A DNA stretch of 64,000 bases, taken from NCBI GenBank assembly GCA_964646605.1, contig CAZYEX010000147.1, positions 1 through 64,000 of the forward strand, given 5' to 3'. The notes beneath the pieces are model-generated. The model searched no databases and was not told the DNA's origin. It saw nothing but the letters and a program-made list of their open reading frames with translations. The position numbers were made by a program, and so were the translations under genes. This document shows, one piece after another, positions 17,223 to 26,531 of this stretch. The stretch is from SBAX01 sp964646605 (GTDB lineage Bacteria; Planctomycetota; Phycisphaerae; UBA1845). Numbering within the stretch: position 1 is the first letter of the stretch; each line of letters opens with the position of its first letter.

Positions 17223-18620
17223 TTACTTCGGCGGCGGGGTTTGGCCCCGGGAGGCCCGGGTGGCGGCGTCGCGGACGAGGGGTACCAGGGTGTCGGCGGG
17301 GTCCCGTTGGGCGAGGCCCTCGAAGATCCTTGCGGCGCGATCCGCTTCGCCAACCGAGTAGTACAGATACGCCAGTACAAGTTGGGCTTCCGCGTCGTCT
17401 CCGTGTTCGATCGAATGACGCTGCAGGGCGTCGGTTTGGGCGGTGAGCAAATCACGGTCGCCGTACAGGGTGCGGAGGTCCATGGGGTAGTCGATCAGGT
17501 CGGACGTGGTCAGCAAGGCCCGGCGAATGGCGGAGGCGGAGACGGTGAAATCCCCCATCGCGAAGTTGGCCCAGGCGTAAAGCATTTTGGCGTAACCGTC
17601 GCGCTCGTCGGCCAGAACGGCACGGATGTAGAGGCGTCGGGCTTCCTCGAAACGACCGGCGTTGAAGGCTGTGTTGCCCTCGGAGACAACGGAACGAGCG
17701 GTCGTTCCCTCCAACGGCTGGTACTGCTCGACGGGCGGCACGGGCGGAGCTTGCGGCGGCGACGTGGGTTGCGTGTATGCGTTCCCCGGCGGCGCGTAGG
17801 GCACGCCTTGTACCGCCGTCGTTGTCGTATATTCGATGGGCTCGTCATAGACCTGCACGACGTAGGGTTCGGTCAAATACACCGAGGCGTACGAATACCC
17901 GTAGAACGGCGCATAGGAATGCCAACCCGGATAGTAGGCCGGTCGGTAGTTCGAGTAGTAATCGCAGCGCCGATAGGGGTAGCCGTATGGGCGGTAATGG
18001 TAGCGCGTGGGTCGCCCATATCCACGGTCGTACACGTCGCCCGCGCGCACATGAAACGGGTCGGTCCCGATGTGGATGAGGTTGTTCGTGCGATCGTCAC
18101 GGCGCGAGGGAAATGCCGTGCGGCCGGAGCGCTGCGGATCGGAAGTGGCGTACAACTGTTCGACGGGGCGCGACGATGGCGGCGGGAAAGTGGAGGGACG
18201 ATTGTCGATCGTGGGGCGCTCCGTTGCCGGCCGGCGCGTAGGTCTCGGCGATGGATCGCGTGATGCGGTCGCAGAGGGAGGACGGACGTCGCCGCGCGGT
18301 GCGCGGGCCGCAGACGACGGTCGGGGAGCGGATGGGGCGCGACTGGCCTCTCGCCCCGAAGATTGGGGAGCGCTCCGGGAGACCGACGGTGGACGACTTG
18401 AAGCACGGGCCTTATCGGAGGCCGACGATCGCGAGGGCGCCGATCGGACGCTCGCGGGCGATGATCTGCCGGGCGACCGTTGCGAAGACGCGCTTCGCGA
18501 TGCGGACGCCGATTTGGAGCCTCGATCGCGTGACTGCGCCTCGACGGTAGTGTCGGCCTGCAAAATCAAGAACAGCGCCGCGAGGGTCCTTGATCCGACG
18601 GTCAGAATGCCACGCCGCAT
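17223..18620 (-). CDS. Secreted Ser/Tyr-rich protein with C-terminal TPR domain
   Basis: The 465-residue product has a signal peptide (MRRGILTVGSRTLAALFLIL, cleavage likely after VEA). A Ser/Arg/Pro/Ala low-complexity region follows (about residues 30-150), then a Tyr/Pro-rich stretch (about 185-260; YGYPYRRCDYY, YAPFYGYSYASVYL), then TPR-like helices (about 305-455; GNTAFNAGRFEEARRLYIRA, AYLYYSVGEADRAARIFEGL). The start at 18620 is supported by AAGGAGG six bases upstream on the minus strand. The Tyr/Pro-rich stretch resembles cell-wall or cuticle-like disordered sequence. The location is presumably periplasmic or surface. No enzyme motif is present. It ends 12 bases from the MATE gene. Confidence 0.75.
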   Translation of the reverse strand: MRRGILTVGSRTLAALFLILQADTTVEAQSRDRGSKSASASRSASSQRSPGRSSPASVRSAPSRSSASDKARASSRPPSVSRSAPQSSGREASRAPSAPRPSSAARAPRGDVRPPSATASRDPSPRPTRRPATERPTIDNRPSTFPPPSSRPVEQLYATSDPQRSGRTAFPSRRDDRTNNLIHIGTDPFHVRAGDVYDRGYGRPTRYHYRPYGYPYRRCDYYSNYRPAYYPGWHSYAPFYGYSYASVYLTEPYVVQVYDEPIEYTTTTAVQGVPYAPPGNAYTQPTSPPQAPPVPPVEQYQPLEGTTARSVVSEGNTAFNAGRFEEARRLYIRAVLADERDGYAKMLYAWANFAMGDFTVSASAIRRALLTTSDLIDYPMDLRTLYGDRDLLTAQTDALQRHSIEHGDDAEAQLVLAYLYYSVGEADRAARIFEGLAQRDPADTLVPLVRDAATRASRGQTPPPK

Positions 18621-18802
18621 AAGATGCCTCCTTGTATGCATTCGATTCCCAGGAGTGAGTTCGGACAATCGGCGGTCCCCATTGAATTCCCACCAATCAA
18701 AAGGGCTTCTCTAGGCCCTACCAATGATACAACACCGTCGAGTGTTGGTCAACACTGTCGCGTCAAAACTCGTGCGGTGGCGGGCGGTTCCGGAGGACGG
18801 TC

Positions 18803-19489
18803 TCAGCTCAGGATTGCGGATAATTCGCTCAGGCTGGTGATTGTACGGTGGGGCTGGTGGTTGCCGATGTCGTGGATTCGGTCTTCGCGGCGAAGCCAAA
18901 CGGTGGAGATTCCGAGGTTGGAGGCCCCTGCGATGTCGCTGTGGAGGGAGTCGCCGACGTGAATGGCACGCTCCGGTCGGACGCCGAGGCGCTCCAAGGC
19001 CCGGCGAAAGATAAGCGCGTCGGGCTTGTAACAACGCACCGATTCGGAGGAAACGGCGGCATCGAAGCGGAGCCGGTGACGCGCGATGGCGCTGGCCAAT
19101 GGCTTCTCATCGGCGTTGGATACGCAGCAGACGGGGAGGTCCAGGCTCCGCAGGAGTTCCAGGGCGTCGGCGTAGATCGGCGGATTGTGCCAGTACTCTT
19201 CGAGCTCGACGAGGAACGGCGCCGGGTCATCCGACCGTCCGAATTCTGCGAGGGATTGTTTCAGGCTCTCAACTTCGCACTCATAGAGGGTGCGAAAGGC
19301 ATCATGGTTGCTGGCCGCGACGGTGGCGAAGTACCGCTCGCCCCAGAGGACGGCAAACTTCGGCGAAGCGATGGGGAGTTCGCAGGTCTCGACGATGCGT
19401 TGACAGGCGTACTCGACGGCCTCGCGGTCGCCTGAGGCGATCGTGCCGTAGAAGTCGATAAGCAAGCAATCGTAAGGTCGCCTACGCAT
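18803..19489 (-). CDS. HAD-superfamily hydrolase
   Basis: The 228-residue product shows all four HAD motifs: DFYGT (motif I), VSNAD (motif II), KPDALIF with the catalytic Lys (motif III) and HVGDSLHSDI (motif IV). Tyr in place of the second Asp of motif I is the pattern of the haloacid dehalogenase/REG-2 branch rather than typical phosphatases, so the substrate is open. The ATG at 19489 overlaps the end of the upstream zinc-ribbon membrane protein by eight bases, which implies coupled translation. A longer in-frame reading to 19693 lies wholly within that upstream gene and is rejected. Confidence 0.88.
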   Translation of the reverse strand: MRRRPYDCLLIDFYGTIASGDREAVEYACQRIVETCELPIASPKFAVLWGERYFATVAASNHDAFRTLYECEVESLKQSLAEFGRSDDPAPFLVELEEYWHNPPIYADALELLRSLDLPVCCVSNADEKPLASAIARHRLRFDAAVSSESVRCYKPDALIFRRALERLGVRPERAIHVGDSLHSDIAGASNLGISTVWLRREDRIHDIGNHQPHRTITSLSELSAILS

Positions 19490-20330
19490 TCTCCTCGCCG
19501 ATCTGTGGAGCGGCGTCGGTGGAAAGTTCGGCTGCCGTGCCGCATTCCGGGCAAATCCGCGAGCCGCCGCGCAGATCGTAGCCGCACCTGAGGCAATGGG
19601 GAAACAGCCGCGTTCGTCGATAACTCTCGCGCATGAAGAGAAGCACGATGCCGGGCCCGAAGGCCCAGAATAGCACCGCGCCGGCGCAGACAAGGGTCGT
19701 GTAGCTGCCCCGCGCGCAGTAGCACTCGTCTTGGCGGTTGACGAACGCCTGAACCGGAGTGGCGATGATCGCCTCCAAGCAACTTCCCGCTACCAACGCC
19801 CGGACCATGCGTCCGAGTTGGGTGTAGCGGTCGCCGTCGCGCCAGTAACGAAAAAAGAGCGCCGCCCAGATCGCCCACACCAAGCCCATGCCTAGCCATA
19901 TTCCGCCGAACGACAGATGGTCTCCGCCCGTTGGCGAGATAAGCGGCTCCCACTTCTTGAAGAGTTCAAGCACGAGGCTGAACCCCCCCAGGGTCAGGAG
20001 CATCGCCATGGCTGCGGCGGCGATCACCGCCGATTTGAGCGGTTTCCCGCGCGCCGTAAGCCGCATGGGAAGGAGTCGTCTCGGCCGGAGGAAGACCCAT
20101 TGTGCCAGGAAAAGCGCGCCCACCACCAGAATGGCGTTGATCAGATACGCCGTCTCGTCGCCTTCCGGCAATGCCAGGGGAGTAAACAAAAGGCCGAAGG
20201 GTTTCCAATCGGTGCCGGAAGGCCAGATCAGCGGTCCCAGAACCCAAGCCATCGCCGCGAACTCGAACAAGAGCCCGGCGACCAAGAGCCACGTTCGAAG
20301 GCGATGGGCGGATTGAGCGATCCGTGTCAT
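19482..20330 (-). CDS. Polytopic membrane protein with C-terminal zinc ribbon
   Basis: The 282-residue product has about six membrane segments and ends in a short zinc ribbon, CLRCGYDLRG...CPECG. This ribbon is a hallmark of many planctomycete membrane proteins and helps to place the genome. The ATG at 20330 begins MTRIAQSAHRLRTWLLVAGL; the frame is open much further upstream but that part overlaps the divergent aspS gene. The 250-base gap to aspS must hold both promoters. The function is unknown. It is coupled to the HAD hydrolase gene downstream. Confidence 0.82.
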   Translation of the reverse strand: MTRIAQSAHRLRTWLLVAGLLFEFAAMAWVLGPLIWPSGTDWKPFGLLFTPLALPEGDETAYLINAILVVGALFLAQWVFLRPRRLLPMRLTARGKPLKSAVIAAAAMAMLLTLGGFSLVLELFKKWEPLISPTGGDHLSFGGIWLGMGLVWAIWAALFFRYWRDGDRYTQLGRMVRALVAGSCLEAIIATPVQAFVNRQDECYCARGSYTTLVCAGAVLFWAFGPGIVLLFMRESYRRTRLFPHCLRCGYDLRGGSRICPECGTAAELSTDAAPQIGEENA

Positions 20331-20580
20331 GGTGGTGGACGCCACGGGCCGCGCGACGGTTTGATTTTGTCGCGGTTTGGCCCTACAAAGCACTTCTCGT
20401 GCCGCGAATCGGCCGCCCCTACGGGGGTTCGGTTCCTTTGGCGCGGCAGCGCCCGCGTTGAAAGGCGGGGCAAGGTTCGGGCCTGCCCTCGGCAGGGAAC
20501 CCCTCACCGACCGTTGCGGAGTGTAGCGGACGGGGGCGAAGCCGACTAGACAGAGATCATGGGACTTCCAGGAGGATTCC

Positions 20581-22365
20581 GTGGCGGTTGCGTATAACAG
20601 GCGGACGCATCGGTGCGGGGAGTTGCGCAAGGCGCAGGTCGGGCAGGAGGTTACGCTGGCCGGTTGGGTCAACACCACCCGCGACCACGGAGGGATGACC
20701 TTCGTGGACCTGCGCGACCATACCGGCCTTGCCCAGCTTCGATTCTCGCCCGAGCACACAGCCGCTCACGAGGTGGCTCGCTCGTTGCACAACGAGGACG
20801 TGGTCGCTATCCGCGGGAAGGTCCTCAGCCGCGGAGAATGGACGAATCCCAAGCTCCCCACTGGCGAAATCGAGGTCGAGGTTCACGAGGCCGATCAGTT
20901 GAGCGACGCCGATCCCCTGCCCTTTCAGGTCAATGATCAGCTCGACGTCGGCGAGGAGACGTTGCTGCGTTATCGGTTTTTACACCTTCGACGACCGGAG
21001 ATGCAGGAGATATTTCGGTTGCGGCACGTCGTCACGCGGGCCATTCGCGAGTTCTTTCACGAAAACGGGTTCGTCGAGATCGAGACGCCCTTTCTGACCA
21101 AGTCCACACCGGAGGGGGCGCGCGACTACCTGGTTCCGTCGCGGGTTCGTCCTGGGATGTTTTATGCACTGCCGCAGTCGCCGCAATTGTTCAAACAGTT
21201 GTTCATGATCGCGGGGTTTGACCGCTATGCACAGATCGTGCGCTGCTTTCGCGACGAGGACCTGCGACTGGATCGTCAGCCCGAGTTTACGCAACTGGAT
21301 ATGGAGATGGCGTTCGTGCAGCGCGAGGACGTGATGAATGTCGTGGAGGGGTGCGTGAAGCGCATCTTCCGCGATGCGCTGAACATCGACATCCCCCTAC
21401 CGATTCCGCGGATGACGGAGCACGCGTCGATGGAGCGTTTCGGCATCGACCGGCCTGACACACGGTTCGGGTTGGAGCTGCAGGACGTCACTGCGATTGT
21501 ACGTGAGTTGGACTTTCAGGTGTTTCGTGATGCGATCGACAAAGGCGGCGTGGTGAAGTGTCTGGTCGCCAGCGGGGGAGATCGGCTGACGCGCAAGATC
21601 ACGGATGCACTGACCGAGGAACTTCAGGGAATGGGCGGCGGTGGATTGCCGATCGCCAAAGTGGCGCAGGGGGCCAATGGTCTGGAGTTTCAGACCGGCA
21701 TTGCGAAGTTTCTGCAACCGTTGGTGAACAAACTCTGTCCGGCCATTGGCGCCAAAGCGGGCGATACCGTCTTTTTCATGCCCGGTACCTATGCCGATGT
21801 ATGCAAATACCTGCATCATGTACGCACGCGCGTGGCAGGCGTCCTCGACATCATTCCCAAGAACCAGTGGAACCTGCTTTGGGTGATCGACTTTCCCCTC
21901 CTTACTTGGGATGAACAGGAAAATCGTTGGGCGAGCACGCACCATCCGTTTACCGCGCCTCTCGACGAAGACCTGCACATGCTGGACACGGAACCCGGAA
22001 AGGTGCGCGACAAGGCGTATGACTTGGTGCTAAACGGCACAGAGATGGCCGGGGGGAGCATCCGCATTCATCGAAAAGACGTGCAGATGCAGGTATTTCG
22101 CATTCTGGGCATCAATGACGAGCAAGCCAAGGAGAAATTCGAGTTCCTGCTTGATGCCCTGCGTTTCGGCGCGCCGCCGCATGGAGGCATCGCATTCGGT
22201 CTGGACCGCTGGGTGATGAAACTCGCGGATACCAATAGTCTGCGGGATGTCATTGCGTTTCCCAAGACCCAGCGAGCCGTTTGTCCGCTTACCAATGCGC
22301 CTTCCGCGGTGGCCAAAGCGCAACTCGACGAACTGTATCTTGCCGTGAAACCGCTGCCGAAGTAA
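20581..22365 (+). CDS. aspS: Aspartyl-tRNA synthetase
   Basis: AspRS charges tRNA-Asp (or tRNA-Asp/Asn) with aspartate. The 594-residue product has the bacterial layout: N-terminal OB-fold anticodon-binding domain (TLAGWVNTTRDHGGMTFVDLRD), class II catalytic core with motif 2 (CFRDEDLRLDRQPEFTQLDME), the bacteria-specific GAD insertion (about residues 300-420), and motif 3 (GIAFGLDRWVM). The start is a GTG at 20581, with AGGAGG about six bases upstream. Whether the enzyme is discriminating cannot be judged from sequence alone. A long inverted repeat follows the stop codon. Confidence 0.97.
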   Translation: MAVAYNRRTHRCGELRKAQVGQEVTLAGWVNTTRDHGGMTFVDLRDHTGLAQLRFSPEHTAAHEVARSLHNEDVVAIRGKVLSRGEWTNPKLPTGEIEVEVHEADQLSDADPLPFQVNDQLDVGEETLLRYRFLHLRRPEMQEIFRLRHVVTRAIREFFHENGFVEIETPFLTKSTPEGARDYLVPSRVRPGMFYALPQSPQLFKQLFMIAGFDRYAQIVRCFRDEDLRLDRQPEFTQLDMEMAFVQREDVMNVVEGCVKRIFRDALNIDIPLPIPRMTEHASMERFGIDRPDTRFGLELQDVTAIVRELDFQVFRDAIDKGGVVKCLVASGGDRLTRKITDALTEELQGMGGGGLPIAKVAQGANGLEFQTGIAKFLQPLVNKLCPAIGAKAGDTVFFMPGTYADVCKYLHHVRTRVAGVLDIIPKNQWNLLWVIDFPLLTWDEQENRWASTHHPFTAPLDEDLHMLDTEPGKVRDKAYDLVLNGTEMAGGSIRIHRKDVQMQVFRILGINDEQAKEKFEFLLDALRFGAPPHGGIAFGLDRWVMKLADTNSLRDVIAFPKTQRAVCPLTNAPSAVAKAQLDELYLAVKPLPK

Positions 22366-22372
22366 GGGGAGT

Positions 22373-22423
22373 GCAAAGATTCTCTTTGCGGGACATGAAC
22401 CGATGGGCAAAGAGAATCTTTGC
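22373..22423. repeat. 17-bp perfect inverted repeat after aspS
   Basis: GCAAAGATTCTCTTTGC (22373-22389) and its exact reverse complement (22407-22423) are separated by 17 bases. Each arm is also nearly palindromic. It sits seven bases after the aspS stop. There is no T-run, so it may be a factor-dependent terminator, an mRNA-stabilising hairpin or a protein-binding site before the dehydrogenase gene. Confidence 0.75.
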
Positions 22424-22440
22424 CCTCCCATAATGAGCAC

Positions 22441-23565
22441 ATGTCGATGAGCACGCGAACGAGTATCGCCGCGATCATGCCGGGGCCCGACACATCGGGC
22501 CGCGCGCGACGGTGTGAGCTGCGGGAGATTGCTCTTCCGGAGCTGGAGCCCGACTCGGCGCTACTCAAGGTCGAACTGAGCGAAGTCTGCGGTACGGATG
22601 TTCATCTTCGGGATGGACGACTTGCGGGAGTCCCCTACCCGATCATACCCGGACACGTGTCTGTCGGCGTCCTGGAAACAATTCGCGGGAATCTCTGCGA
22701 CGTGTATGGGAAGCCGTTTGTCGAGGGCGATCGCGTGGCATTCCTGGACGTCCACCGGACGTGCCACGCGTGTTGGTACTGTCTGGTTGCAAAGGCATCC
22801 ACGCGCTGTCCGGCCCGGAAAGTATATGGGATCACCTATGGACTCGCCGACGGACTGACCGGCGGATGGGCGGAGTACATATCCATCAAACCCGGCGTGC
22901 TCTGCATTCGTCTGGATGGAGTTGCGAGTGAACTCTATATGGCCGGGGGATGCTCGTTACCCACGGCTCTGCACGCCGTCGATCGCGCGGACATTCAGTT
23001 AGGCGACTGCGTTCTCGTTTTGGGCGCCGGGCCGGTGGGACTCAGCACGATCGCCTTCGCCGCGCTTCGCGGCGCGGCACGAATCCTCTGCATCGGGGCG
23101 CCGGATTCGCGACTGGACTCCGCGCGGGCGATGGGGGCCAATGATGTACTGCACTTCGAGAAGTTTTCGGAGGGCGAGCGGTTGGCGTGGGTGCGCGATC
23201 ATACCGGCGACCGCGGGGCTGACGTAACCTTGGAATGTACCGGATCGCCCGTTGCCGTCAGACAATCGATGCAGTTCACGCGCGAGGCGGGAACGGTCGT
23301 CGTGGTCGGTCAATACACCGATCACGGCGAGACGGCCTTCAATCCGCATACGGAACTCAACAAGAAGCACCTGGACGTTCGGGGATGCTGGGGATCGGAC
23401 TATTCGCATTTCCATCGCGCTATCGACATGCTGCGCACGCGGCGGGCTGCGGCGTTGTGGTCGCAGTTGCAGTTGCGACGTTACACACTGTCGCAGGTCA
23501 ACGAGGCGCTGGAGGACGTCGCGTCCGGGCAAGCGATCAAGGCCCTCGTAGTTCCAAGCCGTTGA
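22441..23565 (+). CDS. Zinc-dependent medium-chain alcohol dehydrogenase
   Basis: The 374-residue MDR-family enzyme oxidises an alcohol or polyol with NAD(P). The catalytic zinc site is visible (Cys in EVCGTDVHL, GH in IPGHVSVG), as are the structural-zinc Cys cluster CxxCxxC-x7-C (CHACWYC...RC) and the Rossmann motif (VLGAGPVGL). It resembles threonine/sorbitol dehydrogenase-like members, but the substrate cannot be assigned. The ATG at 22441 is preferred over one seven codons upstream, which lies in the inverted repeat; another ATG at 22447 is possible. It converges on hicA. Confidence 0.9.
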   Translation: MSMSTRTSIAAIMPGPDTSGRARRCELREIALPELEPDSALLKVELSEVCGTDVHLRDGRLAGVPYPIIPGHVSVGVLETIRGNLCDVYGKPFVEGDRVAFLDVHRTCHACWYCLVAKASTRCPARKVYGITYGLADGLTGGWAEYISIKPGVLCIRLDGVASELYMAGGCSLPTALHAVDRADIQLGDCVLVLGAGPVGLSTIAFAALRGAARILCIGAPDSRLDSARAMGANDVLHFEKFSEGERLAWVRDHTGDRGADVTLECTGSPVAVRQSMQFTREAGTVVVVGQYTDHGETAFNPHTELNKKHLDVRGCWGSDYSHFHRAIDMLRTRRAAALWSQLQLRRYTLSQVNEALEDVASGQAIKALVVPSR

Positions 23566-23621
23566 CGCGGGCTGCACTCCTCGCCACCCACGAGGTGTGG
23601 CGCTACCTTCGGAGAATAGGG

Positions 23622-23849
23622 TCAGCGAAGCCGCAGGAACTCGTCGATTGTGAACCCGGCGACTTTGAGGATGCGAACCGCCAGACCTCGCCCGATGTCG
23701 CAGGCGGTGTGCATGGGAACCGTCACGGATTGCGATCGTTGCTCGTTCCAGAGCGTCAGATGGCTCCCGTCTTGCCGATCTTCCACGAAACCCTGCTTTT
23801 TCAGGAACTTCACCAGTTCGCGAGCCGTGACCTGCGGCATCCTCGCCAT
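23622..23849 (-). CDS. hicA: HicA-type mRNA interferase toxin
   Basis: The 75-residue product matches HicA: RELVKFLKKQGF, then DGSHLTLW with the catalytic His (residue 30), then VPMHTACDIGRGLAVRILKVAGF. HicA cuts mRNA independently of translation until bound by HicB. The gene follows hicB and shares one base with its stop (23849), so antitoxin is made first. The module lies between convergent housekeeping genes, which is typical of a self-contained insertion. Confidence 0.93.
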   Translation of the reverse strand: MARMPQVTARELVKFLKKQGFVEDRQDGSHLTLWNEQRSQSVTVPMHTACDIGRGLAVRILKVAGFTIDEFLRLR

Positions 23850-24085
23850 CAGGGGACTCCGAGCGTCAGCTCCTCGACGTGGAACTGTTTTCCGTTCTGA
23901 GGGATCGGTTGTCCGTGGGCGAGCAGGGATTCGACATGCTGTTGAACCGCCTTGCGCATGTTATCCCTGGCTTGCTCGATCGTTTGACCATTACTGAAAC
24001 ACCCCGGCAGCGTAGGGCTATATGCAGAGTACCCTTCGTCTTCAGGCTCCTTCTCCACCACAATCTCGAAAGTGAAGTAGCGCAT
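23849..24085 (-). CDS. hicB: HicB-type antitoxin
   Basis: The 78-residue product has the degraded RNase H-like HicB fold: FEIVVEKEPEDEGYSAYSPTLPGCFSNGQT, then a helix (IEQARDNMRKAVQQHVESLL). It neutralises HicA by covering its active site. It ends soon after the fold, without the C-terminal ribbon-helix-helix or HTH that long HicBs use for autoregulation, so transcriptional control may differ. It lies 21 bases downstream of the glycyl-tRNA synthetase gene on the same strand and could be read from that transcript. Confidence 0.92.
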   Translation of the reverse strand: MRYFTFEIVVEKEPEDEGYSAYSPTLPGCFSNGQTIEQARDNMRKAVQQHVESLLAHGQPIPQNGKQFHVEELTLGVP

Positions 24086-24106
24086 CGGTCGTCGTCTCCA
24101 CCGTGA

Positions 24107-25825
<1,719 letters not shown>

Positions 25826-25870
25826 TCAAGATTCCTGAGCGTGATCCAATGCCTTGCGCGCTTCGTCCAC

Positions 25871-25950
25871 CAACACCGGTCCCTTACGGTCGCGGTACGG
25901 AATGGCCGCGACCACCGATCAGAACCGCGACCGTCAGGGAGCGGTGTTGG
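25871..25950. repeat. Inverted pair of REP sequences (REPIN-like)
   Basis: Copy 1 (25871-25901) and copy 2 (25919-25950, opposite orientation) are both variants of CAACACCG(C/G)TCCCTTACGG followed by TCGCGGT and TCTGA or ACGGA. They face each other across 17 bases and can fold as one long hairpin. They lie between the glycyl-tRNA synthetase start and the transposase stop. Confidence 0.85.
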
Positions 25951-25983
25951 CGACAGCACAGCGCTCGATCATTCGCGGCACGA

Positions 25984-26472
25984 TCACGAGAGCGCCTCAC
26001 CCTGCGACTCCATCACGTATCGACACGCCTCGCGCAGGGATTGCGGCGTCCACAGGTACCGCGTGCTGCCGTGTCGGGACCATATCCGCACGCGGCCCGT
26101 AAAGCAATTGCTCTCGCGAAGCCGCCGGGTGCACCACGACTTCAGCGTGTTCATGACCCTCTCCGGCGGCTCCGGCGACGCCACGACGACGTGCACGTGG
26201 TTGGTCCGGGCTTGAACGCCGTGCAGAGCCCAGTCCCTCGTGGCGCAGACCTCTTCGATTGTCTTTTCGACGACGCGACGAGCGCCCTCGTCCAAGGCAA
26301 TTGGTGCGTCGGGGAGCCGCCGCGCCGCTTGCCGCTGCCAAGCACGATTGGACGGCAGCAGATCGGTCCCGTACGTTCGATGATCGCGATCGACAGATCC
26401 TCGAGGATCCCCGTGTAGCCAGGTGCCGTGTGTGCGGAACGTGATGAGATGGGCGAGAGGCTCGGTTCCCAT
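25984..26472 (-). CDS. REP-associated tyrosine transposase (RAYT, IS200-like Y1 family)
   Basis: The 162-residue product carries the HUH motif NHVHVVV (His92, His94) and the surrounding Y1-transposase pattern (TWLHGDPRGS; VEKTIEEVCATRDWALHGVQA; LKSWCTRRLRE; LREACRYVME). RAYTs nick single-stranded DNA at REP hairpins and are usually single-copy housekeeping-like genes that spread REPs rather than themselves. GAGGAAG lies about seven bases before the ATG at 26472. REP copies flank the gene on both sides (25871-25950 and 26490-26521), the expected arrangement. Confidence 0.88.
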   Translation of the reverse strand: MGTEPLAHLITFRTHGTWLHGDPRGSVDRDHRTYGTDLLPSNRAWQRQAARRLPDAPIALDEGARRVVEKTIEEVCATRDWALHGVQARTNHVHVVVASPEPPERVMNTLKSWCTRRLRESNCFTGRVRIWSRHGSTRYLWTPQSLREACRYVMESQGEALS

Positions 26473-26489
26473 GGGTCACTTCCTCGCGG

Positions 26490-26521
26490 CCAACACCGCT
26501 CCCTTACGGTCGCGGTTCTGA
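26490..26521 (+). repeat. REP sequence, third copy
   Basis: CCAACACCGCTCCCTTACGG followed by TCGCGGTTCTGA. It matches copy 2 (read on the other strand) at all but one base and copy 1 at all but three. It lies just upstream of the transposase gene. Confidence 0.85.
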
Positions 26522-26531
26522 ACCGGGTGGG

